Origin: Diadema setosum
Lineage: Eukaryota > Echinodermata > Echinoidea > Diadematoida > Diadematidae
Direction of reading: 5' to 3'
NCBI GenBank assembly: GCA_033980235.1
Contig: CM067075.1
Location: 2,965,148-3,029,147 of the forward strand
Length of the DNA: 64,000 bases
Shown here piece by piece: positions 22,150-33,800 of this stretch (position 1 is the first letter of the stretch; each line of letters opens with the position of its first letter). Made by a program: the position numbers and the translations under genes. The notes beneath the pieces are model-generated. The model did not search any database. It worked only from the letters and a program-made list of their open reading frames with translations, and was not told the origin of the DNA.

Positions 22150-25077
22150 AGTCATTTGATCTTAAGTTAGGTACAACATCTCTTTGACAAATGCACCCTC
22201 CTCTGCCCTAACAACAACAAAAACCAACCCCTGTATTTAACCCAAATCGACAGCATGCTTTAATAGACTGCTCTAGACCACGTGGAATAGAACAGAGTAC
22301 CACGTGTCTGAAATATTCACAGCAACAACAACAAAAGGGTTCGAGAGAAGTAGGACGAGCGGTATTTCCCCGTTTTTTTGTCATGGTTGGGAAAGTCAAT
22401 TATCCAAGAGCCTAACCCAGATCTGACGAAGAGGTCATCAATTTCAAGTGCGGCGCCGACACGTGATGTAATTAGTATGCCGAAACCGGCTGAGCGGCTT
22501 CGCTGAAGGCTGTGACTTATCCCTGATGTAATTTCTCAACTTCCCCTCTCCATCCGCCCTTCTACCATCCGAGTCTGTCATCTCGTGAAAGACACAAGTG
22601 TGTTAACAATGAGAGTAACACCTTCGTACTTTAGATGTGACACATTGAGTTCATGTCTTGCATAGTAGCAGCTAAGCATTTTGATACTGCAAGAGTACCA
22701 ACAGCCATTAAAAAGAAAGAATTAAGAAGCAGTAACTACAAATATGACATTACACACAAAACTGAACTTAAAAAATGCACTCTTTACCATCTACTACAGC
22801 TGTATTAGAACTTGGCATGATATAGAGAAAATGGTATCAACATTATCATCTTCAGACTTCTTCCCTGAATCTCCTTTTATTCTTAGAATATTGTATATTT
22901 AGCTATGAAATTGAACGTGAACAAATTAGTCTGGTACGCATTACCAAACTTCACAGAAAAAGTAAAGCAGCACAACATCAACCTCCTAAACCATTTCAAT
23001 GCCTGTGGTCATTGACCACATATTCTGTGCTGGACCACAGGATGCTGTGTAGATCTCGTATTTATCAGTATGTCGGACAATTTCTAGGAAAACCCTCAAA
23101 ACTGGTTTGTGGTTGTCACCCAATTTCTTGGACCATGAAAGCAAAATAATCTTTGCCATGAATTTATAAACCTCTGAATGATAATGGTGGTAGACAATGA
23201 TGACAACTGAAGAAATTAATGATGATGATGATAACGACAATAATATTAATGATAATAAAAATAATAACAATTATGATAATAATAATAATATCAATGATAC
23301 TACTAATTACAGGATAACAATATGACAATAAGATGATAATGACAAAGACTACTAAAGTATGAATTCTAATGAATAAAACTTTTCTTTGAAGGTAGTTTGA
23401 GGCTGCCATAATTACAAAGGTGAATTGAGAGCAACCCAAAGCCCTAACAAGTTTTCATTATACAGTGAAACTTCAGTGCTATCTATCTAGCTACCTCCAG
23501 ATAAAATTTTGAAGCACTCTGGTGGAATCCTGCACACGGACAAGGGCAATGTCCTTTTCAAGAACTATGGACACCTCACACGAGTTCGGTCATCAGGACT
23601 AAATCCTCTTTGCCATATGTGACTGTGCATCACAAAACCAATAGAAACGTTGCATGACCTGATTTTACGTGAGGAACCAAAACGGATGAAACAGGTAAAC
23701 CTAGTCAATCTTTACTTTAAAAAAAAAAAGTTTTCTGAAAACTAATTCCCTTCCTATTTCATTTCAAAGATCATAAATGGATAGGAAATTGTCTTTTTTT
23801 GCTATTTTTCTGGAATACCATTTTTTTCCAGCTTGTGTAATTAGGTGTGTCCTATAGGTCCCTTTTCATATTCTTAAAAAACCCTGTCCTTGCTCTTCAC
23901 TTTCAACACTTAAAACTTTTAAACGGATGATGTCATAACTTTGAAAGTGGGTATTCTACATAAATAGAATGTACTATAATAAGTGTATATAGTTTCAGTT
24001 TAATCTGATAATCCCTGCATTGTGATTGACATGAAGTTTGACATTTTGTTTTTGTCCCATTCATTGCACAGAGCACTGCTGAGTAAGATTAAGCTCTTGA
24101 AGAGACCCTAAAGTTTACGGCCTCATTTCTCAGTACAAAAAATTTATAGAGGATATACATCCTTTCCGTTACTCAGATGGGTTGGGAAAGTCCATTTGTA
24201 TCGAGTTTCAATTGTAATATATGTCATTTAATCTTATAAATAGAGTCTTCTCTTTCAGAACCTGCCTTCAAATAAATAATATCCATGCCAGGTTTTAGTG
24301 GTTTTGTGATGCACGGTCACAGATGTTATGTGTCCCTGCTTCTGTGAAATATCGAGGTGGGAGCCAACTCTTGTCAAATCGAGCAAAACTTCAGTCATAC
24401 GGGATTTACACAGTCAGATGTACTGGTAGGTTCATATAAGTTTACAGTTGCTTTTGTAATACAGCTAAACAAGGTCATCTGTAATTTTCATACCATTAGA
24501 AGGCTACAATTAACTATGAAACAAGATATTTCTACACATTCACTCAACACTTCCGGTTTACATCACCTGATTATGAAACCCTCCCACTCCACCTCCACAT
24601 TTTCAATTTCTCAATACAAGGGATGAAACTTATTTCAGACACATACTTATAATGCAAGGACACTTTGATAAAGCATGTGCAGTATACCTTTGATTGTATC
24701 TGAACATGCCCTTCATTAACACTGAACTGCAATGAGACAGTGAAAACACTATAAAAGATTGACTTTTCATGATATATTAGTTATAGACTTAAAACCAATA
24801 TTGAATAAATTTTATATATTCAAACTACTATTGGTACATTGCATCCGCAATATATTAAACGAGTCTTGTCATTTTTCTTGAGTCTTGAACATATTTCTCG
24901 ACTGGTTAAATTTGTAATTGTGGAGTACAGTAATGGACGGAGAAATGTAAGCATGAATGCTGCATTCATGTCAGGATCAAAGTTAATGCTTTTGCAGGTT
25001 TTAAAATTCGTGAATGGCACTCGACTCAAAAAAGTTGTGAAAAAAGAAAAAAACTAGATATATCGCTACGGCGTCTG
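22150..25077. other. No gene seen
   Basis: Includes a GATAAT-rich low-complexity stretch (23205-23340). No repeated family or coding segment is recognised. Confidence 0.45.
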
Positions 25078-26058
25078 ATATGCCTCCGCCATAATGCATG
25101 GTTCTCCTAATAGGTCTATAGTACAATGTCTTGACAATGTGTGATGACAGTTTCAAACAATTGGCAAAATATTAAAATGACAGGTTTGACACAAATGTGC
25201 TGAATGTTTACTTTCCTAGAACTAGGTTCAATTGGATGAATGATTAAAATGTCAGAGTGCAGGTTTTTGGGGAACTGATGATTTTTACTTGACTTTTGAC
25301 CCTTTTATAAGTTTATGCATTGAGTAATTTTTCAAGGTATTGAGAAAAAGCATAATTTCAGTATCAAATGGGAAAATAGCATTATCTAATCCTGGCCTTT
25401 GACCTTTGACCTCACAGTTCCAAAGAGAATCACTGTTAGGTTGAACATGCATAAATATGTAAGTTTCATGATGATACCTTGAGTTACTTTTGAGATATGG
25501 AGGACAAAGTGCAATTCAGCACTTTCACTTGACCTTTGACCTTTTGACCTTTTGGCAAGAAACCTCCCACAGAATATATATTGGGTAATACATGTATACA
25601 TCAAGTTAAAAAAAAACACCTTCATTCATTGCATAAATATAAGGAAAGTAGTGATATTTTGAGAAGTTGACCTTGACCTTTGACCCCCTGACCTTTGACC
25701 CATGACCCCCAACTTCTCTAGATAATCACTGCCCATCGATACAAGCATATATACTAAGTTCCATGAAGATACCTTGAACCATTTGCGAGATATGGAGAAA
25801 AACATGAAATTTCAATTTTTTTTCACAAAATAACCTGTGACCTTTGACCTTTGACCCTGTGACCCTAAAATCCACACAAAGTATTATCCCCCATGGATAT
25901 ACCCTCATACCAAGTTTGATGTAAAACCACTACACGGTTCTTGAGATATCGACAAAAACAAAACGGGACGGACGGACTTACGGACGGACTACTTACGGAC
26001 AGACGGACGGACGACCCGAAAACATAATGCCTCCGGCCACTTCGTTGCGGAGGCATAA
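25078..26058. mobile_element. About 1-kb non-autonomous element with DR1 arrays
   Basis: Ends share an inverted ATGCCTCCGC (left ATGCCTCCGCCATAATG, right hairpin ATGCCTCCGG...GCGGAGGCAT). The interior is five diverged units of about 150 bp, each with clusters of TGACC(T/C) half-sites, then a conserved -AAGTTTCATGA-GATACCTTGA-TT--GAGATATGGA- block. Near the right end is a GGAC-rich run. No transposase frame is seen. Confidence 0.75.
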
Positions 26059-26619
26059 AAACCCACAAAATATACGGCACCTGCATACAACAAACTTTTT
26101 TTTTAAAGAGCTGAAAACATGATGGAACGTCAAAGCAAGACAGTGTGCTGTTTTTGTTTTGGCTTTCATTGCGTTCATGAAAGCTAAAATTATACTTGAC
26201 AATACACTTATCACTATAGGCCCTACTGTACACGCCATATATTTTGCGAGTCTAAATTTTCGCGAATCGGGAATTCTCGACGATTTCGCCTCCGAGGCCC
26301 CCCCCCCTCGACGTTCGGCGCGATGTATTGCTAACACGAAAAGCTATCGCCGCGACGTTTCATGAATTTTTTCTTTTGAGTCTCCCGCATCTTTTGACAC
26401 CAAATTTGCGATGCCCGGGCACGCGGTTCCGAAATGAAATCATAATGAAAATTTTTTTACAATTTAACTTTGTGGTACTTTAGATTACGTCATAGGCAAT
26501 GTGTGTGCCAATTTTCATCGCAATCACGCGGTCGACGGCCGAGATCTGGAGGGGGACCCACCTACATTGTACTTTTCTAACTCTGTATACAGTTTTAAGC
26601 TGCTTGGGAACTAGACTGA

Positions 26620-27062
26620 GTAGGAGTGAGGTGGGGGTACACTGTGTCATCTGTTAACTTAGTTTGTTTCCTGCCTGTTCCACCCCTGCTTTCATTCTTG
26701 TCCTTGTCATAGTCCTTTCTTTCCGTTTGTTTCGCTTGACGTCATGATATCAACATTTTCATACATGGCGTCCTTGACATATCTTGAGATGCCCTCATCT
26801 TCCAGAGTAATTCACAAAATTACACGCTATGTTTCTCTTGTGAATTCCTCTTTTCCATATAGAATTACAAAATAAAATTGCATTGCTTACTTATATATCT
26901 ATCTAAAAACAAAGTTGATATCATTATATAATTGTATCCATGTTTTGTTGAAACTTTGATATGTGATTCAAAGTTCCTTAAAATATTATATACTCATGTA
27001 AGCATTATGTATATTGCTTTGTATTACTTTATGTGAAAATAAAGTCACCTGAACTGAACTGA
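26620..27062 (+). mobile_element. Possible retroelement 3' end with (ACTGA) tail
   Basis: The segment ends GTGAAAATAAAGTCACCTGA followed by ACTGA repeats, the form of a non-LTR retroelement tail. No reverse transcriptase reading frame is visible upstream. Confidence 0.35.
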
Positions 27063-27540
27063 ATTTGGTTTCAGGCCCACCTCTGAAATATTTATATCAC
27101 AAAATAGTTGAGTTTAATGATTAGGGGTACAATTTCTTAAGTAAAAAAAAAAAAAAAAATTAAAATGAATATATTAGTCCTCTTGTGTCAATTATTATTA
27201 TACTTGAATGACATCACAATTTTAGCATTTGATTTCAATATTTATTTGGTTTGTATGTGATCAAACCTCAATGGTGGGAGTTGATTATCTGTTACATTGA
27301 CACTTATTCCAAGCACAACTCCCAAAATACCCCTGAAACAACAATGGAGAGGTCCATTCTTGCTGATGTGGGTTTCTTGAAAATCACATACAGCACTCTG
27401 ACAAGTGAAACTACTGTCGGACGGAGATCATTCTCAGAATTATTTGTTGAGTACTGGTGAATGCAAGGTACACATATTTGTCATTTTTTGCCTGTTTTTT
27501 ATGAATGATTTTCACTCCTTGTATTTGGTGCAAAAAAAAA

Positions 27541-28037
27541 AAAAAAGAACTGAAAGAGTTTGAGTTAAAAGAAAAATTACAACAGAGAATACCAGAGCAC
27601 AGAGAGGGCAAAGTTCACCGATAAGAAAAACAAAATGAAATGACTGCAAAAAGAAGACATAAAAGAAGGTATGAAGGGGAAGAACTACTTACATGCTTAT
27701 AAGAGAGAGGAAAAGCTAAAGTGGAGGAAGAAGGAGGGAGGAACAAAGCGCAGGAAGCATGGGGGAAAAAATAGAAGGAACACCCGAGTGAATTCAAGCA
27801 GAAGAAAGGAAGCTCAATGTGCTGGAATTGAAACTTGACAAAAAAACACAGCCTGATAAGGCAGCTCCGAAAGAGCTGGGAGTCAATCACTTGCATTTCA
27901 TAAGCTTGAGCAGCAATATATCAAAGTATCATGAAGTCTACGCTGACACTGTGAAAGACCTCAACAAAAAGGTAACACCAGAGAAAGCTCTGGACAGCTC
28001 CAAAGAAGACAAGCATTGGGACTGCATGCCAGTGTAA
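27541..28037 (+). pseudogene. Purine-rich coding-like segment with breaks, unidentified
   Basis: Consecutive frames read as a Lys/Glu-rich protein with in-frame stops and frame changes: first KELKEFELKEKLQQR, then a Lys/Arg-rich frame, then from 27819 a 72-codon frame containing NISKYHEVYADTVKDLNKK and ending at 28035-28037. No ATG opens the last frame (it begins at a GTG). GTAAGT overlaps the stop and could be a splice donor. It may be a decayed coding region, or exon fragments of a gene that I cannot assemble. The family is unknown. Confidence 0.25.
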
Positions 28038-28049
28038 GTAGGAAAGCAG

Positions 28050-28430
28050 TTAAAGGAAACCAAAACCCAAAGAGAAAAGTGGATTGAGTGAAAGCAGCAA
28101 CATTAGTAGAACACATCAGTGAAAGTTTGAGGGAAATCGGACATTCGATGCAAAAGTTATGAATTTTTGAAGTTTTGGTGCTGGAACCGCTGGATGAGGA
28201 GACTAGAGTTTATGACGTATAAGCGGACAACAATATAAAGAAAACTCCACAAAAATCCACTTTTCTAGCATTATGAAAGAGCACTTGACTAACCGCTTTC
28301 AGCGAGCAGGGGGATTAATTGCTACCCTTAGCATATATGTCATTATCAAGTTGATGGAATGTGTAATTTTCATGAAAAATGAATTTTTGTGGAATTTTCT
28401 TTATATTTTCTTTATATTCTTGTCCACACA
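28050..28430. repeat. Family B MITE, copy 2, right end lost
   Basis: TTAAAGGAAACCAAAACCC then AGTAGAACACATCAGTG. The left end resembles 34012; the right terminal repeat is missing. Confidence 0.75.
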
Positions 28431-28681
28431 CTAAAAAGAGCGATTGAAAAATCTCCAAAAAATGTAGACAGATGTAGACATCACAGTGAGGGTGTCATAT
28501 TTTCTACCTTCTTTTTTTTTTGGAGGGGGGTAGGGGAACCACTCCAATACACATGACAGAAACACACACCTATTTGTATAATTTATTCTTTTAATAGTAA
28601 CACTTGCAAAAATACACAAACACCAGAACAAGCTGCCCCTGGTAAATGAAGTGATAATGCACTACAATGCTAAATCAAGGT

Positions 28682-28910
28682 ACTGTAACAGTGGATATTT
28701 TTGCCCAAGCAATATTTCACGCTTGGCCAAGTAAAATGAATTTCATGTGTTTTTAATTCTGGGGAATCAGGACAATAACTACAACATAAAGGCATATAAA
28801 AATATTCATATGGGTTTTTGTTTTGTTTTGTTTTTTATTTTCGCAATAGCTTCCGGTCGATTGATATACATGTGCACAAATTTTCACTTTTATACAGGTA
28901 AGCATAGAAA
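28682..28910. repeat. Family C MITE
   Basis: TACTGTAACAGTGGATATTTTTGC, then AATTCTGGGGAATCA, then TTTTATTTTCGCAATAG. Confidence 0.65.
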
Positions 28911-28989
28911 GATTACAACTACATGTACGTACATGTAACTGGTAACCACACACAGTGTATGATGTCACAAGTTATCATTTTATGAGTAT

Positions 28990-29215
28990 AGAAGTAATAA
29001 TAATGATAATATATCAATCTATAAAGCGCAAAACCTATCTATAGACATATATTCTTCTGCGCTGCAAAAGCTTCTGATGTCCTTGATGATAATGAACAGT
29101 TAAATGAAAAGATGTGTTTTGAGTCATGATTTAAAGACTGCTACAGTTGGGGATTTCCGGACTTCTAATGGTAGATCATTCCAGAGTTTGGGAGCTGCAC
29201 AGGCAATTCCTGAAT
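28990..29215. repeat. Dispersed repeat with AAAGCGC head
   Basis: AATCTATAAAGCGCAAAACC, then GATTTCCGGACTTCTAATGG and CATTCCAGAGTTTGGGAGCTG. The word pattern resembles a repeat common in marine animal genomes; a related piece is at 31760-31815. Confidence 0.4.
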
Positions 29216-30503
29216 TATTATTTTTTTTTCCTGAATATTGATATACTGAATTGCAAATTTCCCTTCAGTATATTTTTCTATAAGTCAAGGAGTTCTGTGA
29301 AGGTGTACAGATGATGGCTGACACACATTACACAACAGTCAAAGGAAGAAATGCGATTACGGTACAATTCACAGACAAGTTTTTGGCTTACATGAACTTT
29401 TGCCAAAGCATTTCTCCAATCATGTGACTGGCCATGTGCATAATGAAATCGTAACTACTCGCATGTGTCTTTGGCTCTCACTGTGAGCTAGAACGCATAC
29501 AAAGTCAAGTTCACTGCACTTTGCTTTTATTTTCAAATTATACAACTTATACCTATGTAGAGAAAAGGTTACTGCTCCATAAAACGAATAACCTTTGAAA
29601 ATAAATAAACAACGTGTGACTGACTTCAAGAAATCAGGGAAAACGGAAGTTGGCAAGGACTGGCAGTAGTCAGTGTACCAAAAACTAATTTCCTCTCAAA
29701 TTTACCTCCTATTAGTATAACAAACAAGATCAGAATTGCTGTTTTAGAGTTAAGGCCATTCTAAAATGGCAAAAATACACTTTTTCCAGAGTTGGACATC
29801 ATAAGCTGGCACCGAATCAAACTTACCAAGGTTCAGAGAGATTCGAACCAGGAAATTCACACACTTTTCAAGATCATTCATGGATTGTAATACAATTATA
29901 TGTCATTACATGGAGTTTGTTGACATTTCCCTTCTAAGCTTCGGTCTCTAAACTAACCAAACCTAAAATTGTTAGGCAAATTATGCACTGTTATTCTCAT
30001 AATACAGGTTTGCCTGTTGGGACATTGTTGAATATTCAATGACAACAAAACATTTGTCCACTGATGACAATTTGACTATTTTGAAGGGAAATCCAGCGAA
30101 AAAAAAAAAGAAGAATTTGTCTTCAAAGTATGTACATCATATCATATGACAGTTAATGACCAAACTCATAAGAATTTTTTTTCAGTTGCGCACAAAAGGT
30201 AAGTGGCATTTTCTTGCAGTGTAGATTCCTTTTGAAAATTTGGCTTCAGGACCAGCACAACTATGGCAAGGCCATTGATTAACTTTCTTCTATTGTTAAC
30301 ATTTACTTGTAACTATACTGAACATTGACACTGATCAATTTTGTTTGCATTGGCTGTTTCTATCCCTAACTCACATTTTAGAACTATCTTGAAACACTAA
30401 AGCTGGGTTTTGGTTTCATCTGAAAATGGTTTATAACAACTTTAATTTCAAAGCAAATCTTCTCTAAACTGCATAATACTGTGGCTGGCTTTCTTACCCT
30501 GTC

Positions 30504-30508
<5 letters not shown>

Positions 30509-30548
<40 letters not shown>
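30509..30548. repeat. GA microsatellite
   Basis: GA dinucleotides with an A-rich right flank, just downstream of the C2orf76 homolog poly(A) site. Confidence 0.95.
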
Positions 30549-30551
<3 letters not shown>

Positions 30552-30711
30552 AAAAAGGAAAGAAAGGAGACAAATCATTTACTACAGGAAGAGTTTTAGA
30601 TCTGGAAAATATTCAAAATACCCAAACAGATAATTGATATTGTTGTTGACTCTATCAGGCTTCAGTAATGAGGAGTCACAAACACATGATCAACATTTAT
30701 ATAAACAAACA

Positions 30712-30717
30712 TTTATT
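30712..30717 (-). terminator. Poly(A) signal AATAAA of the C2orf76 homolog
   Basis: TTTATT on the plus strand reads AATAAA on the minus strand, about 140 bp past the stop codon at 30853. This is the first canonical signal after the stop and gives a short 3' untranslated region. Confidence 0.55.
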
Positions 30718-30852
30718 GGCACTGAACATGGTCAGGCTTTGAATTAATATGGAGCTTCATTACTGTCATAACACAAGAATAGAAAAGAGGTGCTTACATG
30801 TGGAATACAGGTATATGTCTCTCCTACTATCTTATGGCACTGACGGCCTCTG

Positions 30853-33800
30853 TCACCAAACTGTTGTCGAATCTAACTTGTACTGCTCATACTCTTTGTG
30901 ATTGAAGAAGGAAATCTCAGTTTCATTTTCTGTGAGGGGAAGATGAACAAACCATTTAAATGTCATAAATCAAAAGTCCATACAATGCTCATGTTGGCTA
31001 TAATAAACATTTTATAACAGTGTCTATATCAAGTCCAAGCATATTCAGAGATAGTAAAAAAACACCAAACAAACAAATAAAGAGATTTTAGTTTAAGAAT
31101 GGGGAAATGGTACATATTATAAGCATCCCAGGTACAGATCTAAGCAAAACACACACACACACACATACAATGTATGGATATACATATACAACTGTAAATT
31201 ACATATCTTTTTTTTTTTTTTACATTTCAAAAGCTTATTTTCTTCCTCTGGATGAGGAAAAATACTAAATATGGTTTTTAAAAAAAAGTACTAGTTGGCA
31301 GCTCTGAAAGAGAAAGAGAGAGAGAGAGAGTAGCCCTCTACTTGGTCCAGAAAAAAACAAACAAACAACAAACAAACAAAAAATTACTCTTTAGTTATCA
31401 TGATATCTCACATGCTATTCCAAACATTTAGACCAGTTCTCTGTCCCAGGGACAATGTCCAGTGATATGCTACTAACATTGAACTTCAAAATATTGTATA
31501 ACCCCTTTCATGACATAATATCAAATCAATATAATGCAGTAATCAGCATTTGTTGACTGGGCTGCAAAGTGGGCCATCCTGAACAGGTTAATAACTCATA
31601 TCAAATGGTTGCAAGTAGCCAAAGCTACCAGCAAAAACATTTGTTCTGAAGGTAAGTTCAGTTTCAAAAGGGTGTTAGGGAAATCCCCCTAACCCTGAAA
31701 GCTACTGGTAAAAAGGGTAACAATAACCATTACAATAGTAATAATGGTAATTATAGTAATAATTGCAATTTATTGCACATAAAACCTATCAATCAATCCT
31801 CTATGCACTTTACACAAGAGCAGAATTCCAATAGCCATATCTATTAATAAAAAAAAAAAACACAGAAAGGACAAATAATGGTGTTCAAAAGTTTTTGACA
31901 AAATGTTGGAGCCTAGAATACACACATTTCTGTTTCATTTCCTTCAATTAGGCTTCGTTTGCTTTCCTGTATAAAATAGTCATTTAGGCCATATGACTAT
32001 GATGCAATTTTTTGTCTGCTCTTAATAAGCCCTGAATGGTGAAAATGCATAATTTTTAATTGTTACAGTGCTTTTCTTATTAAGCTGACTACTAGTACCT
32101 TTAGAATGCTTGATGTTTTGCATTAAGTGTGTTTGACCGATAAATTTGCCTCTTGCTCAGTGGCCTCTTTTTTAGCACAGTGAATGGAAGATATCTGTCG
32201 GTTGTGAGGGCTGACTGTATTACCGACTGTAGTTTAAAACGAGAGGCCACTGAACAAGAGGCAGATCTATTGGTCTAGGAGTGTGCCTATTGGAGCAATA
32301 ACATCTGAAATCTGTGTAGTCTGGAGAGCTGAGATACGAATAGCTTCTCAAGAGAATCTTCATAATTTGTGAATGTTAGCATTGCAAATTGTACGACTCA
32401 AAAGTTACGTTCAGACAGTGATCCCTAACTTTGAGGATAAGGTCTATGGGGTGCCAAGTGTCACACAGTCGATTTTGTTACGAAATTGACCGTGCAACAC
32501 TTGGTGCCTCATACAGCTTATCCTTGAAGTTTCAACATACAGCTGTAGCTTATCCGCAAGATTAAGGATCACCGTCTGAATGTAACTATTGTCAATTTAC
32601 AGTGCTGTTGAAGTTGACACAATGCTTGACCGACATGCAAACACAGTGATATGATATCAACATAAATCAAGCGTGACATAGTCATCTGTGCAGAAGCATC
32701 TATTGAGCAAGTTGGAGGTTTGTATAAACATAGGTCAATTTTACTCACCGATGCCACAGGCTTTCAAAGTGTTTTCTGGCTTCAGAATCAGGTCTTCATC
32801 ATTCTCCTTGTTTATCACTGGGTCACTTGTCTGTGTGGGTTTGAATATCAGTGAAACACTTCTTAGAAACCGTATTCGGGCAATTAGCCCCGAAGGGCAA
32901 AAACTGGTTAGTGGTAAGGTTAGAGTAAAGATTAGGGTTAGGGGTAAGTTTAGGGTTAGGATTTGGGTTAGGGTTAGGATTAGGTTCATGATTAGGATTA
33001 GGATTAGGGCCAGGGGAAGGGTCCAGGGTAATTGCCCAGGGGGTAATTGCCCTTGACCCCTTAGAAACCAGGGGCGGATCCAGGAATTCCGTAAAGAGGG
33101 GGCGTGTTTACAAAATTAAAGGGGGGGCGCACGCACCCCTCCCCCCTTTTTTTTTCCTTTTTATTTCTTTTGTTTCAACAAAAAATAAAGGGGGGCGTGC
33201 GCCGGTTGCGGTCCTCCCTGGATCCGCCCCTGGAAACACATGAGACTTAATAGATTTTGTCAATCCTAATATCAAATGAAAGAAAGAGATTATTAATGCA
33301 CTAGAGGAGTGAAAATATGCTAGGTATGGCTCATCTTCACCAACTGTCACCCCCGTTCAACCCCTGGACTATTTAAAGGTACTGCTTGCCATTGGCAGCA
33401 GTATTTGAAAGAATGTTTGAGTTTTATATCACATTTGATGCATACTGTGTAGGTCAGTTGTATCACAAAGCATCCTACATGTACCATATAAAAATTATGC
33501 AATAAAGCCTAATACGAGAAAAATACTAATATCTCCTTATATTTTAGGCTTTATTGCAAAAATTTTATATGATAAGATGTTTTGTGATACAACATACCTA
33601 CACATATGCCTTGAATGTGATATCTTGAACATTTTTTTTTTAAAATCACTGTTCCAAAGGTAAATTAACACAACAATGTCAGAATTTCAGAGCTTGGGCA
33701 ATTGTTCCCCAAGTTCATTCTGTCACTGCCAGCAACCAGGGATAGCCTAGTGGTAGTGTTGCTACTCAGAAAACAGTGCTTAGATGACAAGTTTAAATCC

